The notes: generated by a model from the sequence alone, not told the origin. Shown: positions 19,668-29,673, numbered from the stretch's first letter. The stretch: DNA of 64,000 nucleotides from Candidatus Epilinea brevis (GCA_016710785.1 JADJUE010000004.1:62001-126000), one strand, 5' to 3'. Numbers and translations are program-made.

Positions 19668-20777
19668 TCACAACGGCCTTCCCCACGCCAACCATAGGGC
19701 CAGCGGAGTCAGCCAGGTGACAGGCCACGAGACCAACCCGATGGCCGCCAACTCCTTGATAAGCCGAAGGTCCAGGGGGTCGGGGAGGGGTTCTGCCCAA
19801 CGCGCCAGAGTCCGATCAAGGACGGGGCGCGCCACAGCTCCGAGGATGAGCAGCGTCGCCATTCCGAGCAGTTGCACCAATACGGCCCACAACGCGTCGG
19901 ACTGGCGGACGCGAATACTGTCCGATCGCATCGTCAGCTCCAGGGCTACCGGCGTGAAGTGCCAGGCGGCACTCAGCATGGGAGTTGCCAGAGCCATCAC
20001 CCCTTGGGCGACGGCCGCCCACATGCCGATGCCCAGGAGCCAGCCGGCCTTTCGGCGCCATCCCACCTGGAAGGCCCGCTTGTAGCCATGGTTCAGCCAG
20101 GTGGCGGTGCGGTAACAGGCCCATGCGCCGATACCCAGCGCGAACAGGAGCAGCATGAGCTGGGTCATTGTGATGATCTGCCCCCCAAAGGGGTCACGGC
20201 GGGGGTCTCCCGACCTCATCATGATCATGGCGAAGAGCTCTCGCAGCCCCAGAAACTGTTCCACAAGCGGCAGCCAGAACCCGGCCAGTAACAAGGCCAG
20301 GAGCGCATTCAGGCGGGCGCGACGTCGATCGATGTCGGCATATCCAGGACGCAACCGTCCGACAAGGAGCAGACCGAGGAAGAAGGCGAGCACGGGAAGA
20401 TACGGCAACAGTGACCAGGCTGACGCGGCTGGCGTCGGGCGAGACCAGTCCAGCGTGCTGCGCAGGATTCGGCCACGCCAGTCGAGGGTTGCTACGAACG
20501 GTTCGCGGATGAGCCCGGCGAGCACGAGGAGCAAGATCCATCGCTCCGGGCCGGATGGCAGATACGCCGACCGCTCCTCGTCGGCAGGAGCGTCGCCCCG
20601 GAATGGCGGTTCGCCATCGTCAAGCCGCGTCAGTTCATCGTCGACCAGGCGTGGGTCGGACGAATCAGAGCCGTCTTCATCGATCGGTCTCGGCAGCAGA
20701 CGCCGCGCCAGCAACACGGCAACGATGACCAAGAGTATTTGCGTAAAGGACGGAATCGGGTACCCGCTTGTCCACAT
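19668..20777 (-). CDS. multi-pass membrane protein, unknown function
   Basis: A 369-residue protein with about eight hydrophobic segments. An N-terminal anchor (ILLVIVAVLLA) is followed by an acidic 60-residue stretch rich in Asp/Glu (DEDGSDSSDPRLVDDEL), then membrane helices to the C-terminus. Not recognised. It begins 38 bp after the stop of the equally hydrophobic gene at 20816-22108 and is probably cotranscribed with it; the two may form one complex. The stop abuts the msrA relic, so the last residues could have been altered by that junction. Confidence 0.6.
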   Translation of the reverse strand: MWTSGYPIPSFTQILLVIVAVLLARRLLPRPIDEDGSDSSDPRLVDDELTRLDDGEPPFRGDAPADEERSAYLPSGPERWILLLVLAGLIREPFVATLDWRGRILRSTLDWSRPTPAASAWSLLPYLPVLAFFLGLLLVGRLRPGYADIDRRRARLNALLALLLAGFWLPLVEQFLGLRELFAMIMMRSGDPRRDPFGGQIITMTQLMLLLFALGIGAWACYRTATWLNHGYKRAFQVGWRRKAGWLLGIGMWAAVAQGVMALATPMLSAAWHFTPVALELTMRSDSIRVRQSDALWAVLVQLLGMATLLILGAVARPVLDRTLARWAEPLPDPLDLRLIKELAAIGLVSWPVTWLTPLALWLAWGRPL

Positions 20778-20815
20778 GTCAGCGCCTGCCTTTCTACTCA
20801 GATCTGCCAGCGGTC

Positions 20816-22108
20816 TCAGGCAGATGGCGCTTCGGTAGCGCCTGAGTCCTCTTGAACCCCGTCGTTCGCTCGCGCGTCGATGCGGGCGATCTCCTGGATG
20901 TCCACCGCTGGATTCGCGTCAAGCCCTGGTGGAGCGCTTGAGGCCGGATCGTCCTCACTCCGGGACCTACGCCGCTGCGAATACCTGCTCAGCGCGATGA
21001 CGCCCAGGAATGTGGCGACGCCGGCCACGCCGATCAGCAGCATGTCCACGTTCGACAGCCGACCCAGATCGAACCATGACAACGGGAAGATGCGCCGGAA
21101 TGAGGACGTGAGCTGGAGGATGATCGGCCGGAACACGCCGATACCGGTCAACAGGCCCAAGACCGCGAACCTGGCCATGAGCCGCTGCTCGGTCGACCAG
21201 GGCCATTCGGAGAACCAACGCCCTGCCGTCCGCCTCAAGGCAGGACCGAACACCAGCATGGCCACGAGCACCATACCCAGATCGCGAACGCTCCTGCTGT
21301 AGACCAACGACGCCATCGGCGATATGCCTGGCGGCGTCGACTGCGCGGATGACGACCAATATCGGGCCAAGGTCAACGGGCCAGCAAGATTGGCGATCAA
21401 TTCGACACCCGAGCCGACGGCGCCGGCCAGCGCCGCTCGGATCACCCATCCTGACCAGGCCGGAGCCACGCTTGGCAACAAGACGACGGCCAGACGCTCG
21501 GCGGATGAACGTCCTCGAGAGAGCGCCCAGACCATGGACAGACACAACCCGAACACCGGCACGCCTGCGCTGAGAACCCAGGCGGACTTGCCGCTCCGAC
21601 CAAGCAACTGCAGCCAGAGCAGCAGCTGCCCCAATGCGGAGAGCCCCTTGAGCAGCAACCCCGACAACACCAGCCAACCCATACCGCGCGCGATCAAGGT
21701 CCATTCCCGCTGACCAGGATCCCGGACCGCGAGCATGCGCTTCAGCAACCAGTAGGCCACGCCTCCGGCGACCAAAGTCGATATCGGGTCGCCCAAGACG
21801 ATCACGGCGGACATCCACTGGTTGGACGGCTGGTCCGCGAACAGGTGCATCCTCAGACTCGCCAGTACCATGGGGGCGTTTGCGATATTCCTACCGCTGC
21901 TGAAGGCGTAAGGCATGGCCAGCCACCACACCGCGCTCTCTCGCCACCACGCTCGACTTCGCGGTTGCGGCCAGCGCCCCTCGACACTTGCCGGTTCGGC
22001 CTCAGGGGAACCTCGATGCCAGGCCCAGATGAGGGCTGCCACCAATGGAAGGAGCGCGACGACGGCTTCTGGAAGATACATGACTCGCGCTGGATCATAG
22101 GGTGACAT
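20816..22108 (-). CDS. multi-pass membrane protein, unknown function
   Basis: A 430-residue protein with about nine hydrophobic segments and a soluble C-terminal tail of about 60 residues starting RYSQRRRSRSEDD. ATG 22108 is used; ATG 22081 (MYLPEAVVALLPLV) is equally possible. No family motif is recognised. With the gene at 19668-20777 it makes a two-gene leftward unit. Some helices carry Gly/Pro-rich turns like those of ABC-2 type or CPBP-type proteins, but no signature supports either. Confidence 0.6.
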   Translation of the reverse strand: MSPYDPARVMYLPEAVVALLPLVAALIWAWHRGSPEAEPASVEGRWPQPRSRAWWRESAVWWLAMPYAFSSGRNIANAPMVLASLRMHLFADQPSNQWMSAVIVLGDPISTLVAGGVAYWLLKRMLAVRDPGQREWTLIARGMGWLVLSGLLLKGLSALGQLLLWLQLLGRSGKSAWVLSAGVPVFGLCLSMVWALSRGRSSAERLAVVLLPSVAPAWSGWVIRAALAGAVGSGVELIANLAGPLTLARYWSSSAQSTPPGISPMASLVYSRSVRDLGMVLVAMLVFGPALRRTAGRWFSEWPWSTEQRLMARFAVLGLLTGIGVFRPIILQLTSSFRRIFPLSWFDLGRLSNVDMLLIGVAGVATFLGVIALSRYSQRRRSRSEDDPASSAPPGLDANPAVDIQEIARIDARANDGVQEDSGATEAPSA

Positions 22109-22406
22109 GGGATCCTGTCAATGATCCTCGGCAACCGTCACGAGCTTCCGAGGCCGCCGGCCGGCCACCTCATGACCGTCGCGGTCGATGTCCGGTTGTG
22201 CGGCCGTGCGGCCGACCGTATAGTTCTCGTGGCCTATCCGCTTTGGGTCTCAGCCATTGGCTCATCAGGGCCTTGGCGACGCCCAGCGGCCCGCAACGCC
22301 GCTCGGACTGGATTCGACGCGCATCGCACTGCCCGCCGGTGCCCTCCTGCCTCGTGAACGGGCCACGCCGTACAGCCGCCCACCCACATGTAGAGAGAAT
22401 GGACCC

Positions 22407-22874
22407 ATGAAGCCGCTACAAACCTACACCGCTCCCGGGATCACGGTCACCTTCGACCCGCAGGTCTGCGTGCATTCGGCCGTCTGTCTGGCCGCGCTGC
22501 CCGCAGTCTTCGATGTGCGCCGGCGACGCTGGGTGGCCCCGGAGGCCGCCGCGGCAGCGGATGTGGCCGCCGCCATCGACCGTTGTCCCTCGGGCGCCCT
22601 GAAGTACGTGATGACCGATGCGGTGACCACAGCCCCCACGGTCGACGCGGCTCGTGACAGCGCGGCCTCGGAAGCGGGCGCCCGCATCCAGGCCAGCCTC
22701 AATGGCCCCCTCCTGCTGCAGGGCGACTACGAGCTGCTGGACGAGGCCGGCGCCCCCATCCCGCGTTCCGGCAGGCTCGCCCTCTGTCGCTGCGGCGGCA
22801 CCGGCAACCAGCCTTTCTGCGACGGCAGCCATGCGCGGGTGGGGTTCAAGTCCAGGCGGGAGGCGGCGGGGTGA
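22407..22874 (+). CDS. double iron-sulfur protein: mono-cluster ferredoxin-like domain plus CDGSH domain
   Basis: A 155-residue protein with two Fe-S modules. The N-terminal one (about 8-70) has DPQVCVHSAVCLAALPAVF and a later RCPSGAL, the Cys pattern of the Fer4_19/DUF1271 family. The C-terminal one carries LCRCGGTGNQPFCDGSH (about 126-142), the CDGSH 2Fe-2S motif with three Cys and one His. Such fusions are thought to carry or sense electrons. It stands alone, divergent from the membrane-protein pair. ATG 22407 follows GAGAGAATGG. Confidence 0.85.
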   Translation: MKPLQTYTAPGITVTFDPQVCVHSAVCLAALPAVFDVRRRRWVAPEAAAAADVAAAIDRCPSGALKYVMTDAVTTAPTVDAARDSAASEAGARIQASLNGPLLLQGDYELLDEAGAPIPRSGRLALCRCGGTGNQPFCDGSHARVGFKSRREAAG

Positions 22875-23035
22875 GGGAGGTGGAGCCGTTTGGCTGGCCC
22901 GGGGTCGAAGGCTTGCATTCGTCCGCCTTCAATCCTCGTCGCCTCTTGATGGTTCTTCCACCGACAACAAAGGATGGGCAGCAGTGAAACCATCGGGGTC
23001 CGTTGGACCAGTCGTCCTGATGATGATCACCGGAG

Positions 23036-23070
23036 GTAACCGTTCAGGCCGGGCCGGCCTGAACGGTTAC
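23036..23070. terminator. perfect 16-bp inverted repeat, possible bidirectional terminator
   Basis: GTAACCGTTCAGGCCG is followed by a 3-nt loop and its exact complement, then acgagtttt. It lies between the CDGSH gene and a run of lower-G+C genes. It could terminate the CDGSH transcript or mark an element boundary. Confidence 0.55.
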
Positions 23071-23128
23071 ACGAGTTTTCCGGAGAGCAATAAGAATTCG
23101 GGTTGTATTGGCAAAGGAGATAGTCGGA

Positions 23129-23740
23129 ATGCGTGGAATGAGACCAACCGTGCTGATCACCGTGATCCTGTCATTCGCGATCGCATGGATGAACAAGGGG
23201 CTGATCGGCCGTAGCGATCGTCCAGGGCGGATGATCATGGGCCAGATCCCTGTAGTAACAGATACACCCACAGACGCGCCATGGCATCCTCGACCTATCT
23301 TTACCGCATCCGAAGCGATTGAGCGCACTCTCGCTGAGTTCACCTTCACACCAACTCTCATGACAGCCAAGCTCCTTAGCGCATCAAGTGTATATATCGG
23401 ATGGCTAGGTAGCGATAGCGTCCCAGAACTTGAGCCATCTCTCCCCTTGTGGGTTGTTGCATTGGAGGCCCCAGGGCTTTCAGCCAACGATGTCTTGCCA
23501 GAGATTCCTTTGGGTCCAGCGCCGTTTGGCTGGGTAGGGGCCAGCGACCCAGCTGACGGAGCATATGCAGTCTGGGAGGCCTATGGAGGAATGTTGTTGA
23601 TGAAGGGTGCATTAGACCCTCCTTCAGCCTCCGGAGGAAATCCGTATACGGCGCAGCAAGTTCACTCACTTGTAGAGGATACCATCCCTATCATCACAGC
23701 AACATCCTTTCCGACACTGATTCCACTCCCATTGCGCTAG
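23129..23740 (+). CDS. hypothetical exported or membrane-anchored protein
   Basis: A 203-residue protein, not recognised. AGGAGAT at 23115-23121 lies 7 nt before ATG 23129, which is therefore preferred over TTG 23108. Residues 6-20 (VLITVILSFAIAW) form a signal or anchor segment; the rest is soluble, rich in Pro and acidic residues, with no Cys. Base composition is clearly less G+C-rich than the surrounding chromosome. The next gene on the same strand is 43 bp away and also encodes an exported protein, so the two may act together. Confidence 0.6.
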   Translation: MRGMRPTVLITVILSFAIAWMNKGLIGRSDRPGRMIMGQIPVVTDTPTDAPWHPRPIFTASEAIERTLAEFTFTPTLMTAKLLSASSVYIGWLGSDSVPELEPSLPLWVVALEAPGLSANDVLPEIPLGPAPFGWVGASDPADGAYAVWEAYGGMLLMKGALDPPSASGGNPYTAQQVHSLVEDTIPIITATSFPTLIPLPLR

Positions 23741-23783
23741 CGGTGACTCGTTTTTTACGAAGACAGCATTGAGGTCTGCTACC

Positions 23784-24647
23784 ATGAACATGCCATTTGA
23801 TCGCCCTCAAAGTCTTAGTCATATGCCAGTACTCACGCTGGTGGTGGCCGCGGTACTTCGTTTGATACAGCCATCCATCGCACTTGCTCAACCAGATCCA
23901 GAAGTTAATCAGCAGATACTAGCCTCGACCGACAGTCTCCTCACGTATTACCTTAGAGTGAATCAAGGAGACATAGCGATTTCCGCAATAGGCAGTCCTG
24001 CCGAAGTCACCTTGGGCCCTGAGTACATTAAGGAGTATTCCTTCTCTCGGGAATATTTAGATACAGGGGCCCCGAGTGTCGCAAGCAACGTTATCAAGTG
24101 GAACGGTGTGTGGCTTGCAGCACTGAATCATGCAAACCACCCAATCGGCACACTTCGCATCTCAAGCCCAACAGGCACACGAAGTCACTATTCGCCAACT
24201 GAGATTTGGAATTCGGGCTGCAGTCGCAATCTTCAAGCACTCAGGCAACCCAGTGATCTGGTTGTGAATCATCTTCCCGAGAACGAGATGTACATATTGC
24301 GTGGGAATCAAGCGATAGCTCTTTGTGTTGAGACGCAGCAAGTGCTAGGTAGCACTCCTGTGTCACTTGGAACGCTGTATCAGTACTTGGTCGGCCAATC
24401 CAACGATCACTTGCCACCAACCGAGGCTCTGGGAGTATACCTCACGAATATGCCGCCTCTTCCGCCAGCACGATTGACGACTGAAGCAGTTTCATCGTCT
24501 ATTCCAATCGCGACGGCAACACCCATCTTCGGGTCTTCAGCGCTGTCTCACCGTCTTGGTGCAGGAACATGGTTCGGGCTTGGCGCGATTTGCCTCGCTG
24601 GAATGTTCGTCGTTGCATTGTTTCTCAAGTCAAAATTCACGCGATGA
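23784..24647 (+). CDS. hypothetical secreted protein with C-terminal membrane anchor
   Basis: About 287 residues from ATG 23784. A signal peptide (LTLVVAAVLRLIQPSIALAQ) ends near residue 36. A soluble middle domain contains two Cys (GCSRNLQ and ALCVETQ) that could form a disulfide. A Pro/Thr-rich stretch then leads to a C-terminal hydrophobic helix (GLGAICLAGMFVVALFL) ending KSKFTR, the layout of a wall- or membrane-anchored surface protein without an LPxTG. No family recognised. Its composition matches the preceding gene. Confidence 0.6.
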   Translation: MNMPFDRPQSLSHMPVLTLVVAAVLRLIQPSIALAQPDPEVNQQILASTDSLLTYYLRVNQGDIAISAIGSPAEVTLGPEYIKEYSFSREYLDTGAPSVASNVIKWNGVWLAALNHANHPIGTLRISSPTGTRSHYSPTEIWNSGCSRNLQALRQPSDLVVNHLPENEMYILRGNQAIALCVETQQVLGSTPVSLGTLYQYLVGQSNDHLPPTEALGVYLTNMPPLPPARLTTEAVSSSIPIATATPIFGSSALSHRLGAGTWFGLGAICLAGMFVVALFLKSKFTR

Positions 24648-25265
24648 CTTAGACCTTCTGAAGATCCTATCTGACATACTGGACTTTTGACAACGCACGC
24701 GCCTGAGTGGACCACAGGCACGCACGAGGCTTGACATTAAGGCGGAACTACGTTGGATCCTGCTTTGTGAGAAACGAAGACCAGTGGACGCGGTTCCGCA
24801 GCGCATTGTACCCTGAGTTGGCCGGGAGGCCGGACGCGAGCATGGACCTGATCAACGTGTTGGCAGGGAGTCAGGGCGTCCCGTCGGTGGTGGCGCTCTG
24901 CGACCAGACTATGGTCCGTTCACCCGACCTGGGTGTGGTTTATAGCCCGGCCTGTGACACTTGGCGGCACGGCGGGTTCCTACCAGCAGCTCGGCGGCAG
25001 CGGTGGCCAGCGAGCAGATCACCGCTTTGGTGACCGACCCGCTGTTGCCGATGCTCGGCAGTCTGACCGTCGTCCAGCATCGACACGTCAGGTCAAGGCC
25101 GCTTGATCACTACCCCAGCCCCGTCATCCCAGCAACCTACACCGGCTCCATCGATGACCGGTGGGCCAGAGGCTTGTCAAGAGTCCAGAACCATAGACAG
25201 CCTCGACTCTCGCAATTGAGGACTTTGAGATAGCGTTCCATCTCTGATCTGACATTGACGTCACA
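24648..25265. other. no recognisable gene
   Basis: About 600 bp between a rightward and a leftward gene. Open frames of 90-110 codons exist at 24707-25033 and 24961-25233, but none has a recognisable domain or a good ribosome site. G+C rises in the middle, suggesting debris of an unrelated gene. Confidence 0.4.
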
Positions 25266-25847
25266 TCAAGGTGAGACCGGGGTTGGATAGGCCAACACCC
25301 GATCGAAGAAGTAGTCATTCGTTGATACTCTACTGTGAGCTTTCGTCGCTAGTATATCTCCTGTGCTCGCGTCGATAACGATGGATCCCCTGCTGGAGCC
25401 ATCTGGCCACACGTGATCCTCGCCACCAGCGCCCATGTAGTAATCAGCTACTTCATCGCTACCACCAAAGAGACTCGTGCGCGCCAGATTGATGTCTGCA
25501 CTAAATACAACCGCCCAAACGGGGTTTGCTTCACTTTCGATTTCGTCCAGTGTCATCGGGGCAGGCGTGCCTAGTGCATTGCCACTATCCAAACGAGCAA
25601 ACTCCCCATAGGTCATGAGTCTCGGCTCCATGACCTGGATTTGAAAGTCCTCACCAGCGGCGGAAATCCAGTCTAGTGTAACCGAAATCGCCTCTGCTCT
25701 AGTAAGCAGCCCTTGGCCAGTGGTTTTAGAACGCTCTTCGTCTTCCTGCCATGCACTCTGCAGAGAGCCGCTCTGCTTCAGCACAATGAAGGCAAGGACC
25801 GCCATTGATGCTATAAGAACTGTGGACGTGGCTTTGTAAGCGTTCAC
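25266..25847 (-). CDS. hypothetical anchored protein, 5' end displaced by an IS
   Basis: About 190 native residues: a hydrophobic anchor (STVLIASMAVLAFIVL), then a soluble domain ending SIVIDASTGDILATKAHS, which resembles the last strand of a PepSY-like or protease-propeptide fold. The sequence upstream of position 25836 belongs to the IS66-type inverted repeat, so the native start codon is gone. GTG 25847 inside the repeat could serve instead. Whether the gene is still made is unclear. Confidence 0.5.
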   Translation of the reverse strand: MNAYKATSTVLIASMAVLAFIVLKQSGSLQSAWQEDEERSKTTGQGLLTRAEAISVTLDWISAAGEDFQIQVMEPRLMTYGEFARLDSGNALGTPAPMTLDEIESEANPVWAVVFSADINLARTSLFGGSDEVADYYMGAGGEDHVWPDGSSRGSIVIDASTGDILATKAHSRVSTNDYFFDRVLAYPTPVSP

Positions 25848-27392
25848 CGGGTTGCCAGAGTCGGGGAGCTGGGATAGGCTTGGGGGCATGACCGGATTTC
25901 AGGCGGCGGTGGTAGGATCCAGAGATCTCCGCGAGCAGTTGGCGCTGCTTGAGGCGGGGTTGGAGGCGGCGCAAGGACGGATTGGTGATTTGGAACTTGC
26001 CCTGGTAGCGGCACAGGGGCGGATCGCCCACCTGGAGGAAGCGAACGCGACGCTTCGAGAGCGGCTGGGCCCGAACTCGCGGAACTCGTCGCGGCCACCG
26101 TCGACGGACCAGCCTGGGCAGCGGCAGCAAGGCACGCAGCGGACAAAGGGGAAGCGCGTCCGAGGCGGGCAAGCCGGGCGATTGGGCAAGACGCGGCAAC
26201 TGCTGCCGATCGAGCAAGTGGATGATGTGGTGCCGTTGCTGCCGGATGACTGTGCCTACTGCGTGCGGAGCGTCGCTCGAGGACGCGGTGGCCTGTGGAG
26301 AACCGCTGCGGCATCAGGTGACCGAGCTTCCGCCGGTGACGCCGAAGGTCATCGAGTACCAGCAGCATCAGCTCCGCTGCCCGCACTGCCGCCGGGTCAC
26401 GACGGCGTCGTTGCCGGCGGAGGTGGCTCCGAGCCGCTTCGGTGCTCGCCTGCAGAGCATCGTGGGCCTGCTGCACGGGCGCTTCCGACTCAGTCACCGG
26501 GACATCCCGGAGCTGATGGAGGTGCTCTTCGGCGTGGACATGGGGCTGGGCACGACGACCGGGATCCAGCGGCGCCTGACAGCGGCCTTGGACAAACCCT
26601 ACGCGGAAGCGGCCCTCCACATCCGTGGCGCGCCTTGCCGACATGCTGACGAGACCGGCTGGACGGAGCAACATAAGACCCGTTGGCTGTGGCTGATGGC
26701 CACCCACGCCGTCGCCGTCTTCCAGATCCAGGGTGGTCGGGGCAAGGCCCAGGCTCAGGAACTGCTGGGCACGGAGGGCGGCCAGACGGTCACGGACCGC
26801 TACGCGGCGTATCACTGGCTGCCCGATGCGAATCACCAGTTCTGCTGGGCGCATCTGCTGGGGACTTCCAGGCGATGATCGAGCGTGGGGGTTCCAGTGC
26901 TTGGTACGGTGATCGTCTGCGCTCGGCTGCCGGACGGATCTTGGACTCCTGGACGGAATGGTCCGCAGGCAGGCTGACTCGCGCTCAACTGCTCGACCAG
27001 GTAGCCCAGGACAAGGCCCGGATCACGCGCTTCCTCACCTTGGCCGCCGCAGCTCCAGCCGCCGGCAAGACGCGCCGCGTCTGCGCGGAGATCCTCAAAC
27101 ACGAGAGCTGCCGGTGAGTCTTCCTGGCTCACGACCATGTCCCCCCGACGAACAATCTGGCGGAGCGGCTGCTGCGCCATTCCGTCCTCTGGCGCAAGGC
27201 CTGCTTCGGCACCGACAGCCCTGACGGAAGCCGGTTCACCGAGCGCATCCTCACCCTCGTCGCCAGCCTGCGCCTCCAGGGTCGCGCCCGTTCAACCCTC
27301 GACACGCTCACCGAGGCCTACCTCACTCAGCTCCGTGGCACAGCTCACCCCTCGCTCCTGCCGGTGCTGGCCGCGACCCGCTGAACGCTTAC
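25836..27392 (+). mobile_element. decayed IS66-family insertion sequence
   Basis: The ends are imperfect inverted repeats starting GTAAGCGTTCA (left, 25836) and ending TGAACGCTTAC (right, 27392), 18 of 21 positions matching; GTAAGCG is typical of IS66 ends. Length 1557 bp. The flanking octamers (gtggcttt and ccttcgaa) do not match, so the 8-bp target duplication expected of IS66 is missing and a flank has probably been rearranged. Confidence 0.85.
25888..27384 (+). pseudogene. IS66-family transposase, two frameshifts and one nonsense codon
   Basis: The N-terminal coiled coil and GPNSRNSSRPPSTD, the zinc-binding CAYC...CPHC region, the HADETGW catalytic block, TDRYAAYHW and the C-terminal PPTNNLAERLLR are all readable. 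The frame changes near 26265 and near 26865, and a TGA stands at 27115-27117 before VFLAHDHVPPTNN. The enzyme cannot be made intact, so the element is immobile unless helped in trans. Confidence 0.88.
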
Positions 27393-27516
27393 CCTTCGAA
27401 GATCGCAGCCTGATGTGGTGGCTACCTGGAAACATCAAGCGCTACAAGCCCCGGATGCCGATCGGGGATCCACCGTTCATCTGGGGGCGGGAGTAAAGGG
27501 GGGGACATGTGTCGAC

Positions 27517-27861
27517 CTATGGGGTCGATAAAGTGTCCAGTTCTCCACCCAAGTACGATTCGGGAGTATCAAATTCTCCTTCAGGAAGCGCCTCCCAAAT
27601 TTCCATCTCGACAAGTTCGTCAAAGACGAGCGCCGCGTTATCAGGCGTCATCGCCTTGATGCAAGCTTCCATCTCAGCATCGGAATCGGCCCGGCTGCCG
27701 ATGGCCACCGCAACGTCCTCAATGTCTTCAGCATCGAGTTCACCAGCACACCACTGAGGTGGGAATTCCTGCTGGGAGCGTGCAACCTCGCTCCTCAATC
27801 CAAGAATTAAGCCGGCGCCGCAAAGGACAACAACAAGAAGCTTACTCTTTGCTGATAACAC
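27517..27861 (-). CDS. small secreted protein behind a Fur-box-like site
   Basis: A 114-residue protein. GGAGG lies 8 nt upstream of GTG 27861, which decides the start; the frame remains open to 27930 without a better site. Residues 5-25 (LLVVVLCGAGLILGL) are a signal or anchor. The mature part is short and acidic (ELDAEDIEDVAVAIG, AALVFDELVEMEIWE) with two Cys. No family recognised. A near-palindromic operator at 27939-27957, about 80 bp upstream, suggests control by a Fur-family metal regulator. Confidence 0.6.
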   Translation of the reverse strand: MLSAKSKLLVVVLCGAGLILGLRSEVARSQQEFPPQWCAGELDAEDIEDVAVAIGSRADSDAEMEACIKAMTPDNAALVFDELVEMEIWEALPEGEFDTPESYLGGELDTLSTP

Positions 27862-27938
27862 TTTCTGTTCCTCCAGAGCGGTAGGAGCGTCGCTGGGCTG
27901 GTCATTCTGAATCAATTGCCATAAACCCACACCGTAGC

Positions 27939-27957
27939 AATGATAATCATAATCATT
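27939..27957. promoter_or_regulatory. Fur-family operator candidate
   Basis: A 19-bp imperfect palindrome, AATGATAATCATAATCATT. It contains TGATAATCATAATCA, one mismatch from the 7-1-7 Fur box TGATAATnATTATCA. In a region this G+C-rich such a run is conspicuous. It sits upstream of the small secreted protein gene read leftward. Fur is favoured over PerR or Zur by the outer TGA/TCA. Confidence 0.55.
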
Positions 27958-28137
27958 CAGCAGGCAACTGTCAACTCTGAGATCTGCGAGATGGCTTTCT
28001 GGTCTGGCGGGCTGAGTGGGGTAGCCTGGGTTTCTAGATTGGCCAAGATGAAAAGACCCGCTGCACCGTGTCCTCCGCAGCCATCTCAGGAAGATGTCGG
28101 CGCATCCGCCGCTGAAGTTGCTATTCCAACCGACCGG

Positions 28138-29673
28138 GGGTACTTATTTACCGTCAGTCGGCAGCGGCCAACGTAGCCGCGGCGATGGTGGGTGGGGCAG
28201 TCGTGGCGCGGAGGATCTGGACGAGGAAGTCGAGCACCGGAATGCCGCGACTTCGGCAGGTGGCCCCCAAGCTGGCGAGGACGGCATGAGCGTGAGCGCC
28301 CTCGACAGTGCGGTTGCAGCCACCGACCTTGCGGGTGATGACCGCTGGGCGAAGGGCTTGCTCGGCGGAATTGTTGGTCGGCTCGATTCCGTCATGGTAT
28401 GAGGAAGGGTAGGAGCGCAGCCCGATGCTTGGTCAGGTGCCGGGCCATGCGTGCGGCGTCGTCATTGGCGTCGCTGATGTGCTCAACCAGGAGCGCGTCG
28501 AGTCGCACCTCGATAGCGGCCGCAGCCTCGGCGTAGCTGCGATCGTCGGCCCCGGTCCGCGTGCGAGCCAAGGCAAGCGCTTCTCGGAGGACCGCAGACA
28601 TGCCGGTGGCCAAGGCCCGATGGGTCGCCTGTGCGCTGGCCGACATCTCCTTGAGCCGTCGCAGGATATGGGCCATGCACTTCTGTTTCAGCCAGGCGTC
28701 GAGGGCCGCGGCATCGTAGGTCAAGAGCCCATCGGTTGTGAGCCGGCCTTGGAACTGCTGGCCGAGGATCTCCAGAACCATCTGGTGGCCGCGGCTGCGC
28801 TTGATGGTGTAGACCGTCACGTCCGATCCGCAGAAGACCCAGAGCCAGGCCGAGAGTGTGCCGATCCGCCAGCCGGTCTCGTCCACGTGGACTTGCGCCA
28901 GGCGGCGCACCAGCTCGATGAGTTCCACGTAAACCGGACCAGCTCGGGTCGCCAACCGCATGTCGGCCCGGTACAAGCCACCGCGACCGAACTGCATCCC
29001 GTATACCGTCTCGAGGAAGGCGCTGATCTTGCCGTGGCTCACGCCAAAGTGGTGCTTCATGTCGCTGGCCAGCGCCTGGCCCTGGGTCCGACGATGACGC
29101 CCGCCGCCCCTGTCGCCTCCGAGATCTGATCGAGATGGCGAGACCGGTGGCGACGCTTGCACCTGGCGCAGTAGCCGCTCCTGCTCTTGAAGGAGGTCAG
29201 CACCGGCACCACCGGAGGAATGTCCCATTCGTAGTGGACATGGTCCTGCCAATCGGTCAACGGATCACTGCAGTCCGGGCATGCCGCCAGGTCGCTGGCC
29301 TTATCCACCGCCTTGGCCTTCTGCTCCTCGGTAGGCTCAGCTGGTCGTGACCACTCGCCTTCGCCGGCCCTGCGTCCGGACGGCTTCTTGCCCTTCGCCA
29401 GTCGATCTGGGTCGCGTCGGAAGCGCCCAGCCTGCCGGTACGCCAGCTTCTGCAGCTCGGCCACCATCTCCTTCAGGGGGCCGACCTCTGCCCGCAGCGC
29501 GGCAAGCTCCGCCTCCAGCTCGCCGACGCGCCGGGTCAGCTCCGCATTGCGTTCGCGCTCTCGGGCGTAGGCGCTCTCCAGCTCCCACCGCTTCATGCCA
29601 CCAAGATACCACGCCCGTCAAGCCCCCCAGCCGAGCCCGACCCAACCGCACGCTGGACGGTAAACAAGTACCC
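28138..29673 (-). mobile_element. second decayed IS66-type insertion sequence
   Basis: The left end GGGTACTTATTTACCGTC and the right end GACGGTAAACAAGTACCC are inverted repeats with one mismatch. The element is 1536 bp and unrelated in its ends to the element at 25836. The flanking octamers (ccgaccgg and tcggactc) do not match. Confidence 0.85.
28154..29596 (-). pseudogene. IS66-type transposase with two frameshifts
   Basis: Reading leftward: a coiled-coil N-terminus (residues 1-50), CPDCSDPL and CARCKRRH zinc-binding Cys, then VHVDETGWRIG and TTDGLLTYDAAAL of the DDE core, and a C-terminal GIEPTNNSAEQALRPAV. One frame change lies near 29075 (GPRA into QALASDMKHH) and another near 28398 (LLPFL into YHDGIEPTN). 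They are opposite in sign, but each alone inactivates the protein. Confidence 0.87.

Noticed and set aside
24707..25233. Two overlapping plus-strand frames as a small gene
   Set aside because: No ribosome site, no recognisable domain and no signal or coding bias to support them.
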